Shown in pieces: positions 1 through 8,327 of a stretch of 64,000 nucleotides of DNA. The translations under genes and the position numbers were made by a program. This stretch comes from Clostridium intestinale DSM 6191. Its GTDB lineage: Bacteria > Bacillota > Clostridia > Clostridiales > Clostridiaceae. Where the stretch lies: contig NZ_FQXU01000015.1 of NCBI RefSeq assembly GCF_900130055.1, positions 1 to 64,000 of the forward strand. Reading direction: 5' to 3'. The notes under the pieces were generated by a model that was not told where the DNA came from, made no database searches, and worked only from the letters and a program-made list of their open reading frames with translations. Each line of letters begins with the position of its first letter. Position 1 is the first letter of the stretch.

Positions 1-356
1 AAAACAAAGCATTAGGTGGATTATCTATAGGGCCTGGAATATTCAACATAAATGAACCGATAATATTTGGTTTCCCAATGGTTATGAACCCATTAATGTT
101 CTTACCATTCGTATTAGCACCAACAATTTCAGCAGTAGTAGCATATTTTGCTATGAGAATAGGATTAGTTCCACTATTTACAGGTGTAACTGTTCCTTGG
201 ACTACACCACCAGTAATCGGAGGATTAATAATGGGTGGATGGAGAATGGCTTTACTTCAAGTAGTATGTATAACTATATCTGTATTAGTATACTTCCCAT
301 TCTTCAAGAAAGTGGATGCTATGAACCTTAAGAGTGAACAAGAAGCTCAAGCTTAA
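1..356 (+). CDS. PTS sugar transporter subunit IIC, lactose/cellobiose type (C-terminal part, 5' end outside the window)
   Basis: The reading frame is already open at the left edge (first full codon at base 3) and runs to a TAA at 354-356, so only about the last 118 residues are visible. They include the GPGIFNINEPIIFGFP stretch, which is typical of the substrate-binding loop of EIIC proteins of the lactose/cellobiose family, followed by hydrophobic membrane segments and a short charged tail. Family knowledge: such proteins carry beta-glucosides or chitobiose-like sugars across the membrane while they are phosphorylated by EIIA/EIIB. The two GH1 6-phospho-beta-glucosidases at 21 and 24 kb would suit such a transporter, but they are too far away to be the same operon. 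The subfamily substrate cannot be decided from this fragment. Confidence 0.85.
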   Translation, partial: NKALGGLSIGPGIFNINEPIIFGFPMVMNPLMFLPFVLAPTISAVVAYFAMRIGLVPLFTGVTVPWTTPPVIGGLIMGGWRMALLQVVCITISVLVYFPFFKKVDAMNLKSEQEAQA

Positions 357-371
357 TATAGAATTTAATAA

Positions 372-413
372 AAATAACAATAAAGACTTTAATTAAAGTC
401 TTTATTGTTATTT
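372..413 (+). terminator. Intrinsic terminator after PTS IIC
   Basis: A perfect 19-bp inverted repeat (372-390 and 395-413) around AATT, A-rich on the left and T-rich on the right, lies 15 bases after the stop of the IIC gene. It could act in either direction. Confidence 0.75.
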
Positions 414-514
414 AAGGAAATATATTTGATTTTCAGAAATAGATAATTTATGGAGTCAAGGTTGTGGTATATTTTTAGTGTATGAATTAGAGTTACTAAG
501 GAGAGTAGTATTAG

Positions 515-1162
515 ATGAATAAAAAAATTAATAGGATCATTATGGTAGCTATAGCTATGATTATAACTGCAATGGGAGCAAGCTTAGGGATAAAGATAGC
601 AATAGGGGTAGGTGCATGGGATGCATTAAGCCAAAGTATATCAATGGTATTAGGGGTAAAAGTAGGAACTTTTTCTATGATTCTTAATATTAGTTGTGTT
701 TTAGTACAAATCTTTATTTTAAAAGATGTATTTAGATTTAATCACTTGGCTCAGATAGGTGTTTCAATATTATTAGGAACTGTTGTTAATTTTATGATAT
801 ACAAAGTTTTAGCAGAAATTGTGATTGATAATTATTTTATAAGTATAAGTTTGTTTGTTTTATCAGTAGTAATGTGTGCTTTAGGTATAGCTATGATTAC
901 TGCAATTAATCTTATTAGTTTTCCACTAGAATCATGTTGTATGGTTTTAGCAAAAAAGATTAATAAAAACTTTGGTTCCATAAGACAAGGTGTAGATATA
1001 ATAGCAATTGTAATATCTTTAATAATTACATTTATCTTCAAAAATTCTATGACGGTAAGAGAAGGTACTGTAATAGCAATGTTGATTTTTGGACCTATGT
1101 TAGATATTTTTGTGAAGCTTATGAGTCCAAGCTTAAGAAAATTATCTTTAATTAGAGAATAG
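515..1162 (+). CDS. YczE/YyaS/YitT-family integral membrane protein
   Basis: A 215-residue protein made almost wholly of hydrophobic segments, with about five to six predicted membrane helices. The motif GVGAWDALSQSIS near residues 31-43 and the following GTFSMILN are characteristic of the YczE-like (COG2364) family, whose molecular function is not established. The start is supported by AAGGAG at 498-503. It is preceded by the terminator at 372-413 and is followed by a separate marR promoter, so it is probably a single-gene unit. Possible substrates are unknown and none is suggested by the neighbours. Confidence 0.75.
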   Translation: MNKKINRIIMVAIAMIITAMGASLGIKIAIGVGAWDALSQSISMVLGVKVGTFSMILNISCVLVQIFILKDVFRFNHLAQIGVSILLGTVVNFMIYKVLAEIVIDNYFISISLFVLSVVMCALGIAMITAINLISFPLESCCMVLAKKINKNFGSIRQGVDIIAIVISLIITFIFKNSMTVREGTVIAMLIFGPMLDIFVKLMSPSLRKLSLIRE

Positions 1163-1226
1163 TGTTTAGTTTCATGTTATTCTCTTTGTTATTAAACTAT
1201 ACTAATTTTCAAAATTAGAAAAATAA

Positions 1227-1271
1227 TTGACAAATTAGTTTAAGAATTTTATAATTAGTTAGAAGTCTAAC
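1227..1271 (+). promoter_or_regulatory. marR promoter and MarR operator 1
   Basis: The sequence shows a consensus promoter, TTGACA (1227-1232), a 17-base spacer and TATAAT (1250-1255). It is followed at once by the palindrome GTTAGAAGTCTAAC (1258-1271), which covers the expected start of transcription. The same palindrome recurs before the next gene, so it is very likely the binding site of the MarR protein, giving autorepression (inference). Confidence 0.85.
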
Positions 1272-1287
1272 AATTAGAGGTAAAGTA

Positions 1288-1719
1288 GTGGATAAAGAAA
1301 TCTACATAGGGAAAAAGATTAATATCTTATCACATGGAGTTCATAGAAAAATAGCTAAAGAAGCATCTAAATATGGTTTGACTGGGGTTCAAGCACGGAT
1401 ACTTGGATTCTTGAATCGTGAAACAAAGATAAGATCAATATTCCAAAAGGATATAGAAGAAGAATTGGATACTAGACGCTCTTCTGTAACTAGTGTTCTT
1501 CAACTTATGGAGAAAAATGGGTATATAGAAAGAGTAAGTGTATGTGAGGACGCAAGACTTAAGAAGATAATCCTTACAGATAAAGGAACTGAAATTCAAG
1601 ACAAGGTTTATAGTTACATACTTGAATTTGAAAAATCATTAAGAGATGAATTGAGTAATGAAGAATTAGAAATACTAACTGAATTAATAGATAGATTAAT
1701 TAAAAAAATTGCTGATTAG
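1288..1719 (+). CDS. MarR-family transcriptional regulator
   Basis: A 143-residue winged-helix regulator starting at GTG, with AGAGG at 1276-1280. The central segment (about residues 30-100) has the MarR pattern: a helix pair, recognition helix around DTRRSSVTSVLQLMEKNGYI, then the wing with charged residues ending in LTDKG. MarR proteins bind palindromic DNA as dimers and usually repress their own operon and an efflux system, being released by small ligands. That is exactly the layout here: it is followed after 54 bases by a two-gene ABC exporter, and the same 14-bp palindrome stands before this gene and before the exporter. Ligand unknown. Confidence 0.92.
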   Translation: MDKEIYIGKKINILSHGVHRKIAKEASKYGLTGVQARILGFLNRETKIRSIFQKDIEEELDTRRSSVTSVLQLMEKNGYIERVSVCEDARLKKIILTDKGTEIQDKVYSYILEFEKSLRDELSNEELEILTELIDRLIKKIAD

Positions 1720-1740
1720 GCAATTTTTTTTAAATGATTA

Positions 1741-1754
1741 GTTAGAAGTCTAAC
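1741..1754 (+). promoter_or_regulatory. MarR operator 2, before the ABC exporter
   Basis: GTTAGAAGTCTAAC is identical to the palindrome at 1258-1271. The shared block is 20 bases, 1254-1273 and 1737-1756. It lies between the marR stop and the ribosome binding site GAGGAGG (1761-1767) of the first exporter gene. I see no clear separate promoter here, so it may act as a roadblock or a second looping site (inference). Confidence 0.8.
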
Positions 1755-1773
1755 AAAGATGAGGAGGTATGTT

Positions 1774-3507
1774 ATGGTAAAAAAAATAGCAAATTATATT
1801 GGAGAGTTTAAAAAAGATACAATTATGACTCCAATATATATAGGATTAGAAGTGGCAATGGAGGTTATGATTCCCTTCCTAATGGCTTGGATAATTGATA
1901 ATGGGGTAGGGAAAGGTGACGTGAAGTATGTAACAATGGTAGGGATTGGAATGCTTATAGCATCATTTTTATCACTTACATTTGGAATTATTGCTGGTAA
2001 GACTGGAGCCAGTGCGTCATCTGGTTTTGCAAGAAACTTAAGAAAAGGAATGTTTTATAATATACAGGACTTTTCTTTCTCAAATATAGATAAATACTCA
2101 ACTGCAGGGCTTATCACTAGATTAACTACTGATGTTACAAATGTGCAAAATGCATTTCAAATGATAATAAGAATGTTTGCAAGAGCTCCTCTTATGTTGG
2201 TATCGGCTATGCTAATGTGTTTTTATATTAATTGGAAACTAGCACTTATATTTTTAGGAGCAATAGTTTTTCTATCTATAGTGTTGTATGCTATCATCAT
2301 GAAAGCGCATCCAAACTTCGTAAAAGTATTTAAAAGATATGATGATTTAAATGCTAGTGTTCAAGAAAATTTAACAGGAATTCGTGCTGTTAAGGCGTAT
2401 GTAAGAGAAGATCATGAAATAGATAAGTTCTATAAAGAATCAAAAACTCTTTATGATTACTTTATGAGAGCAGAAAAGCTAGTTATTCTTAATGGACCTA
2501 TTATGCAGTTTACTGTTTATACTTGTATATTACTTTTGTCTTGGCTTGGAGCTAAAATGATAGTTTCAAACACTATGACAACAGGTGAATTAATGAGTTT
2601 ATTCACCTATACTGCAAATATAATGATGAGTCTTATGATGATGTCTTTTGTATTTGTTATGGTTATTATAGCTAGACCATCTGCTGAAAGAATTGTAGAA
2701 GTTTTAGATGAAAAAAGTGATTTAACTAATGGAGAAAATCCAATATATGAAGTTAAAGATGGATCTATAGAATTTAAGGGTGCTAGTTTTTATTATAAAA
2801 CTAATAAAAATAACTTAGTACTAGACAATATAAGCCTAAAGATAAACTCTGGAGAAACAGTAGGAATTATAGGTGGAACAGGAAGTTCTAAATCTAGTTT
2901 AGTTCAACTTATACCAAGACTATATGATGTTACAGATGGTTCAGTAGAAGTTGGTGGAGTTGATGTTAGAAAATATGATATAGAAACACTTAGAAATGAA
3001 GTATCCATGGTGCTTCAAAAAAATGTACTGTTTTCAGGAACCATAAAGGAAAACTTAAGATGGGGAAATAAAAACGCAACAGATGAAGAAATAATAGAGG
3101 CATGTAAACAGGCTCAAGCATCTGAGTTTATAGAAAGTTTTACAGATAAATATGATACTTTCATAGAGCAGGGTGGAACTAATGTATCTGGTGGGCAAAG
3201 ACAGAGACTTTGTATAGCAAGAGCATTACTTAAAAAACCTAAAATATTAATTTTAGATGATTCAACTAGTGCGGTTGATACTAAAACAGATGCTCTTATA
3301 AGAAAAGCCTTTATAGAAACAATACCTAATACAACAAAGATCATTATTGCACAACGTATTTCTTCAGTTCAAGATGCTGACAAGATTATAGTATTAAATG
3401 ATGGGCTTATAGATGGATTTGGAACTCATGAAGAATTATTAGAAAGAAATAATATATACAAAGAGGTTTATGAATCACAAGTTAAAGGAGCTGATAAAGA
3501 TGAATAA
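1774..3507 (+). CDS. ABC exporter half-transporter, degenerate-site subunit
   Basis: A 577-residue fusion of a six-helix membrane domain (about residues 1-310) and a nucleotide-binding domain. The start at 1774 is preferred because GAGGAGG ends seven bases upstream; an in-frame ATG at 1759 would put that site inside the gene. Walker A is GGTGSSKSS (367-375), the signature is VSGGQ (471-475), and the Walker B end is LILDD with Asp496 where a catalytic Glu is expected. Such an Asp marks the non-hydrolysing site of heterodimeric exporters of the BmrCD/LmrCD/TM287-288 kind. The next gene supplies the Glu and overlaps by eight bases, so the two probably form one heterodimer exporting drugs or peptides under MarR control. 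Confidence 0.9.
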   Translation: MVKKIANYIGEFKKDTIMTPIYIGLEVAMEVMIPFLMAWIIDNGVGKGDVKYVTMVGIGMLIASFLSLTFGIIAGKTGASASSGFARNLRKGMFYNIQDFSFSNIDKYSTAGLITRLTTDVTNVQNAFQMIIRMFARAPLMLVSAMLMCFYINWKLALIFLGAIVFLSIVLYAIIMKAHPNFVKVFKRYDDLNASVQENLTGIRAVKAYVREDHEIDKFYKESKTLYDYFMRAEKLVILNGPIMQFTVYTCILLLSWLGAKMIVSNTMTTGELMSLFTYTANIMMSLMMMSFVFVMVIIARPSAERIVEVLDEKSDLTNGENPIYEVKDGSIEFKGASFYYKTNKNNLVLDNISLKINSGETVGIIGGTGSSKSSLVQLIPRLYDVTDGSVEVGGVDVRKYDIETLRNEVSMVLQKNVLFSGTIKENLRWGNKNATDEEIIEACKQAQASEFIESFTDKYDTFIEQGGTNVSGGQRQRLCIARALLKKPKILILDDSTSAVDTKTDALIRKAFIETIPNTTKIIIAQRISSVQDADKIIVLNDGLIDGFGTHEELLERNNIYKEVYESQVKGADKDE

Positions 3508-5386
3508 AGACAAGAATTTTAAAGGTAATGTAAGCTCTTTAAAAACATTAAAAAGATTAATAAACTATGTAGTTAAAGAATATAAGTTTCTTTTTTTCAT
3601 TGTTACTATAGCTATAATAATAAGTTCTATAGCTAATGTTATAGGTACAATGTTCCTTAGAAGCTTAATTGATGATTATATAGCCCCTCTTATGAATAAA
3701 TCAAATATAGATTTTGCACCACTACTTAAAGTAGTATTAACTATGGCTGTTATTTATTATGTAGGAGTTTTGTGTACTTATATATACAACCGTATAATGA
3801 TTGTAATTTCTCAAGGATCTTTAAAGAGAATAAGAGATGATATGTTTTCACATATGGAAAAGCTACCTATAAGTTTTTTTGACAGAAACTCTCATGGAGA
3901 TTTAATGAGTTTATATACTAATGATACAGATACTTTAAGGCAGATGATAAGTCAAGGGATTCCACAGCTTCTAGCAGCTATAATAACAGCTGTAAGCATA
4001 TTTTTTTCTATGATATTTTTAAGTATCCCTCTTACAATTGTTCAGATAATAGCTATAGCTACTATGTCATATGTCACTAAATTAATTGGTGGGAAAAGTA
4101 GAAAGTACTTTGGATTTCAACAAAAGGATTTAGGTAAAGTAAATGGTTATATAGAAGAAATGATGGAAGGTCAAAAGGTAGTAAAGGTCTTTGGTTATGA
4201 GCAAGAAGCCAAGGCTAACTTTGACAAAATAAATGATGCTTTACGTGATAGTGCTAATAATGCAAATAAGTTTGCAAATATATTAATGCCTATAATAGGT
4301 AATATAGGGTATATAACTTATGTTGTAATGGCTATCTTAGGAGCAACTTTAGCAATAAACTCTTTTGCAGGCTTTACTATTGGAGGACTAGCAGCTTTCC
4401 TTCAACTAACAAGAGCATTTAGTCAAACAACAGGACAGATGTCACAACAGTTTAACTTTGTAGTTATGGCTTTAGCAGGAGCTGAACGTATATTTGATTT
4501 TATAGATGAAAAACATGAAGAAGATGAGGGGTATGTAACGCTTGTTAATGTTAATGAAGATGAGCAAGGAACATTAACTGAAACTAATAAGCGAACTGGT
4601 ATATGGGCATGGAAACATCCTCATGAAGATGGATCAGTTACCTATACTAAGCTTTTAGGAGAAGTAGTATTTGATGACGTTGATTTTGGGTATACAGATG
4701 AAAAATTAATATTAAAAAATATAAATCTCTATGCAAAACCTGGTCAAAAAATAGCCTTTGTTGGAGCTACAGGTGCTGGTAAAACTACTATAACCAATTT
4801 AATTAATAGATTCTATGATATTCAAGATGGAAAAATAAGATACGACCATATAAATATCAATAAGATAAAAAAAGATGACTTAAGAAGATCCCTTGGTATG
4901 GTACTTCAAGATCCTCATTTATTTACAGGAACTATAGCGGATAATATTAGATATGGTAAGTTAGACGCTACAAATGATGAAGTAATAGCAGCTGCAAAAC
5001 TTGCAAATGCAGATACTTTCATAAGACATTTACCACAAGGTTATGATACATTTATTACTGGTGATGGAGGAAGTCTATCTCAAGGACAGAGACAACTATT
5101 AACAATAGCAAGAGCTGCAATTGCAGATCCACCAGTATTAATACTAGATGAAGCTACTTCAAGTATAGATACAAGAACAGAGAAAATCGTACAAGAAGGA
5201 ATGGATAAACTTATGAGAGGCAGAACTGTATTTGTAATTGCACACAGACTTTCTACAGTTAAGAATTCAGATGTTATTATGGTTTTAGACCAAGGAAAGA
5301 TAATTGAAAGAGGAAGTCATGATGACTTAATTAACCAAAAAGGAAGATATTATCAGCTTTATACAGGAGCTTTTGAACTTTCTTAA
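3500..5386 (+). CDS. ABC exporter half-transporter, catalytic subunit
   Basis: A 628-residue membrane plus nucleotide-binding fusion. The start at 3500 has AAGGAG at 3485-3490 and overlaps the previous stop (ATGAATAA), suggesting coupled translation. Walker A is GATGAGKTT (422-430) and Walker B ends in LILDEAT with Glu551 as the catalytic base. The signature is LSQGQ (526-530) instead of LSGGQ, so the second composite site would use the partner's canonical signature. About 55 extra, acidic and charged residues separate the membrane and nucleotide-binding domains (near DEKHEEDEGY), as in many clostridial and lactococcal partners of this type. The substrate is not predictable from sequence. Confidence 0.92.
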   Translation: MNKDKNFKGNVSSLKTLKRLINYVVKEYKFLFFIVTIAIIISSIANVIGTMFLRSLIDDYIAPLMNKSNIDFAPLLKVVLTMAVIYYVGVLCTYIYNRIMIVISQGSLKRIRDDMFSHMEKLPISFFDRNSHGDLMSLYTNDTDTLRQMISQGIPQLLAAIITAVSIFFSMIFLSIPLTIVQIIAIATMSYVTKLIGGKSRKYFGFQQKDLGKVNGYIEEMMEGQKVVKVFGYEQEAKANFDKINDALRDSANNANKFANILMPIIGNIGYITYVVMAILGATLAINSFAGFTIGGLAAFLQLTRAFSQTTGQMSQQFNFVVMALAGAERIFDFIDEKHEEDEGYVTLVNVNEDEQGTLTETNKRTGIWAWKHPHEDGSVTYTKLLGEVVFDDVDFGYTDEKLILKNINLYAKPGQKIAFVGATGAGKTTITNLINRFYDIQDGKIRYDHININKIKKDDLRRSLGMVLQDPHLFTGTIADNIRYGKLDATNDEVIAAAKLANADTFIRHLPQGYDTFITGDGGSLSQGQRQLLTIARAAIADPPVLILDEATSSIDTRTEKIVQEGMDKLMRGRTVFVIAHRLSTVKNSDVIMVLDQGKIIERGSHDDLINQKGRYYQLYTGAFELS

Positions 5387-5404
5387 AATTATATATATTA
5401 TATT

Positions 5405-5451
5405 AAATAGCTGATATTAGGAGCTTGAGGCCCTTAGTATCAGCTATTTTT
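5405..5451 (+). terminator. Terminator after the ABC exporter operon
   Basis: A perfect 12-bp stem (5405-5416 with 5438-5449) with a 21-base loop is followed by a run of T. It begins 18 bases after the exporter stop. Confidence 0.8.
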
Positions 5452-5491
5452 ATTATGAAAATTAAATTATTTTATAATGACTATAAAGCCT

Positions 5492-5597
5492 AAACACTCA
5501 AGAATAATATTCAAACACTAGGGAAAAAGTCACAAACACTACATTGATTTATTAAATAGAAAGTTGATTAATGGCTGTTTTAGTGTTTTGGTATGAT
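5492..5597 (+). promoter_or_regulatory. Three AAACACT direct repeats at 21-bp pitch plus one inverted copy at a putative promoter
   Basis: AAACACT occurs at 5492-5498, 5513-5519 and 5534-5540, exactly 21 bases apart, on one face of the helix. An inverted copy, AGTGTTT, is at 5582-5588, directly beside a possible extended -10 element (TGGTATGAT, 5589-5597). Direct half-sites 21 bp apart are the known geometry of AraC-family operators such as araI. The next gene encodes an AraC-family protein, so autoregulation is likely (inference). Confidence 0.6.
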
Positions 5598-5710
5598 ATT
5601 TGCTGGATTATATTAACAGATATAAGTAAAGTTAATGAAAGGTCTAACGAAATATTAAATGTAAATAATTGTAAGCAAAATCTAAATTTAAGGTCAAAGG
5701 GGGAAGGATA

Positions 5711-8161
5711 ATGATATTTGAGAAAACAAGTGATATTCCAATTAGTATTACCAGCTATGGAGTAACTAAATCTCAATACTACTTCAATAAAGAATTGAAG
5801 CTAATCTTTATATTAAAGGGGAAGATTAATGTCACAACAAACAGCAATTTATATAATCTTTCAGAAGGAACTGTATTTCTACTCAATAATGAAAGCCTAT
5901 GTTTATTAGAGCCTTTAGAAGAAAACGTTATTATTACATTAAATATAGATAGTAACTACTTTAACAATTATTATAAAGATTTTTCTGAAATTAGATTTTA
6001 CTTAAATACTAAAGAAGATAAGAGTTTTTGGAGAATGCTTTTAAAGATAATAGAATCATTTATAAAAAAGGAAAAGTCCTATGCTTTAGAGATTAAAAAG
6101 AGGGTTTTAGATTTGATTTTAGTTTTTACAACTAAATATATAGATGAAAAGGAATATATAAAATCAAATTCCCAGATAGAAGATAAAAGAATAGAAAAAT
6201 TGATTAATTTTATTAATATTCACTATAAAGAAAAATTAACTTTAAATGATTTGGCTGAGGAAGTGAACTTAAACCCTCAATATCTATCTAGATATTTTTC
6301 TAAACATATGGGGTTAACTTTAAATGACTTCATTTCTAATGTGAGATTAAAAGAATCACTAAAGGATTTGAAAAGTGAAAAAAATAAGATAACCTATGTT
6401 GCTTTAGAAAATGGGTTTCCTAATCTTAAATCCTATTTTAAGGTGTTTAAAGAAAAATACAATACCACGCCGTCAATTTATAGAAAAAATATCCACAATA
6501 CTAATCCAATTAAAATTAATAATCCCAAAAGTAATATTAATTTAGAAGATATAGAAATTATAGATTTAATTAAAAGATATTGTTCAAATGAAGATAAGGA
6601 AAATATAGTCAATGAAAAATATAGTATTAATTGTGAGAAGACTATAGGGGATATAAAAGATTCATGGAATAAAATCATTTGTTTTGGAAGAGCTTCAGAG
6701 GGGTTAAGAGCTGAATGGAGGCAGCAGCTTAGAGCTATCCAAGAAGAAATCCCATTTAAATATATAAGATTTCATGGAATCTTTAGTGATGACATGATGA
6801 TATATAATGAGAATTCCAATGGAGAAGTAGAACTCAATTTCAGTTATATAGATGAACTTATAGATTTTTTATTAGAAGTTAAGTTAAAGCCATTTATTGA
6901 ATTAAGTTATATGCCTGAAAGCCTTGCTAGTGAAAAAAAGTATATGTTTAATTGGAAAGCAAATATAAGTTACCCAAAAAGCTTAGATAAGTGGGAGAGT
7001 CTTGTTAGAAATTTTACAAAACATTTAATAAATAGATATGGAATTGATGAGGTTACTTCTTGGTATTTTGAAATTTGGGATAACTTTACCATTGAAAAGA
7101 GTGTGAGCAAAAAAACATTGGAGTTTTTTAAAAGAACTTATTCAGCTGTAAAAAAGGTTAATTCAAAGTTAAAAGTTGGAGGAATAAATAATTTCATCGA
7201 GATTTTGATAAACACAGATATTCTAAAAATGTATAATGACTTCTTTCTTAAAGAAAATATAGAACTTGATTTTATATCGCTAAAGATTTATTCAATTAAA
7301 CCTAAAAACAATACTGATTTAGTTACCATTTTTAAGAATTCTGGAATAGATTCGGATGGGAAATTAATTCTCCAAGACTCCGCTAATGAATGTGTATATG
7401 CTGAAGAAATGTATATAAGTGAAAACCTAGATAAACTTATGAAAGTATTAGATAACTTCCCAGCTTTGAAAAAACAAATATTTATTACTGAGTGGAATCT
7501 TAATGCCGACCCTAGAGATTTAGTTCATGATACTTGTTTTAAAGCTTCTTATTTAGTTAAAAACGTTGTTGAGAATTTCAATAAAGTTGATGGAATGGGA
7601 TATTGGACATTTACTGATATTTTTGAGGAAGTAAAAACTAGTTATGATACTTTTCATGGGGGGCTTGGGTTTGTTACTAGCAACGGACTTAAAAAACCTA
7701 TATATAATTCTTATAAACTATTAAAGAAACTTGGATCTCAAATAATAGAAAAAGGCGAGGACTTTATAGTAACTAAAAATTCTAAAGGGGTTATTCAAAT
7801 ACTAGCCTATAACTACTGTCATTTTAAAAATGAAGATATTAAATACAACGAAAAGGAAGTTTTAAGTGATAGGTATAGTATATTTAAAGAAAAAATAAGA
7901 AATATAAAAATCACCTTATTAGGTGTTAATGGAAATATAACTAAAAAAATATATAGAATAAATCAAGAAAATGGTTCTGTTTATGATGAGTGGATTAAAA
8001 TAGGATGGCAAAAAAATATATATCAAGAAGAACTTGATTATCTTAAACAGAAATCAATATATGGATATAAAAGAGAATATGTTTTTTGTGAAAACGATTT
8101 AGAAATCTATGAAAATATGCAACCTCACGAGGTTATGCTAATAGAGGTAGTTAGGGAATAA
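5711..8161 (+). CDS. AraC-family regulator fused to a GH39-like glycosidase domain
   Basis: An 816-residue protein with a strong ribosome binding site (purine-rich 5696-5707). Residues 1 to about 140 resemble the cupin ligand-binding part of AraC regulators. About 155-262 form the two-helix-turn-helix AraC DNA-binding domain (LNDLAEEVNLNPQYLSRYF, then a second motif ending TPSIYRKN). From about 320 to 740 the chain resembles glycoside hydrolase family 39 (beta-xylosidase/iduronidase fold), including FKYIRFHGIF and the nucleophile motif FITEW with Glu594. At the acid/base position families show WNEP, but here it reads W456-D-N-F, so the catalytic acid/base Glu is missing. I infer a sugar-sensing regulator, not an active hydrolase. 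It stands alone between two terminated units, upstream of the sortase gene. Confidence 0.85.
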   Translation: MIFEKTSDIPISITSYGVTKSQYYFNKELKLIFILKGKINVTTNSNLYNLSEGTVFLLNNESLCLLEPLEENVIITLNIDSNYFNNYYKDFSEIRFYLNTKEDKSFWRMLLKIIESFIKKEKSYALEIKKRVLDLILVFTTKYIDEKEYIKSNSQIEDKRIEKLINFINIHYKEKLTLNDLAEEVNLNPQYLSRYFSKHMGLTLNDFISNVRLKESLKDLKSEKNKITYVALENGFPNLKSYFKVFKEKYNTTPSIYRKNIHNTNPIKINNPKSNINLEDIEIIDLIKRYCSNEDKENIVNEKYSINCEKTIGDIKDSWNKIICFGRASEGLRAEWRQQLRAIQEEIPFKYIRFHGIFSDDMMIYNENSNGEVELNFSYIDELIDFLLEVKLKPFIELSYMPESLASEKKYMFNWKANISYPKSLDKWESLVRNFTKHLINRYGIDEVTSWYFEIWDNFTIEKSVSKKTLEFFKRTYSAVKKVNSKLKVGGINNFIEILINTDILKMYNDFFLKENIELDFISLKIYSIKPKNNTDLVTIFKNSGIDSDGKLILQDSANECVYAEEMYISENLDKLMKVLDNFPALKKQIFITEWNLNADPRDLVHDTCFKASYLVKNVVENFNKVDGMGYWTFTDIFEEVKTSYDTFHGGLGFVTSNGLKKPIYNSYKLLKKLGSQIIEKGEDFIVTKNSKGVIQILAYNYCHFKNEDIKYNEKEVLSDRYSIFKEKIRNIKITLLGVNGNITKKIYRINQENGSVYDEWIKIGWQKNIYQEELDYLKQKSIYGYKREYVFCENDLEIYENMQPHEVMLIEVVRE

Positions 8162-8249
8162 AAAAATTATATACCCTTTTTTGACTTGGTTAGAAAAGGT
8201 GAAAAAGAAGTAACAGAAAGGAATGTAGTAAAAGAGGATTAAAAAAATA

Positions 8250-8267
8250 AATAAACATACGTTTATT
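8250..8267 (+). promoter_or_regulatory. Palindrome upstream of the sortase gene (possible operator)
   Basis: AATAAACATACGTTTATT has 7-bp arms around ATAC. A TATAAT lies at 8294-8299 with no good -35 at the normal distance, so the palindrome may mark an activator site. The protein that would bind it is not evident. Confidence 0.35.
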
Positions 8268-8327
8268 GGAAAGAAATTCTATTGGGTGAAAGATATAATT
8301 TTAATAGATTGAGGTAAAGTAGGTGCT

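Noticed and set aside
5552-5776. Minus-strand frame of 74 codons before the AraC gene
   Set aside because: It covers the operator array and the 5' end of a well-supported + strand gene, has no recognisable family and no clear ribosome binding site.
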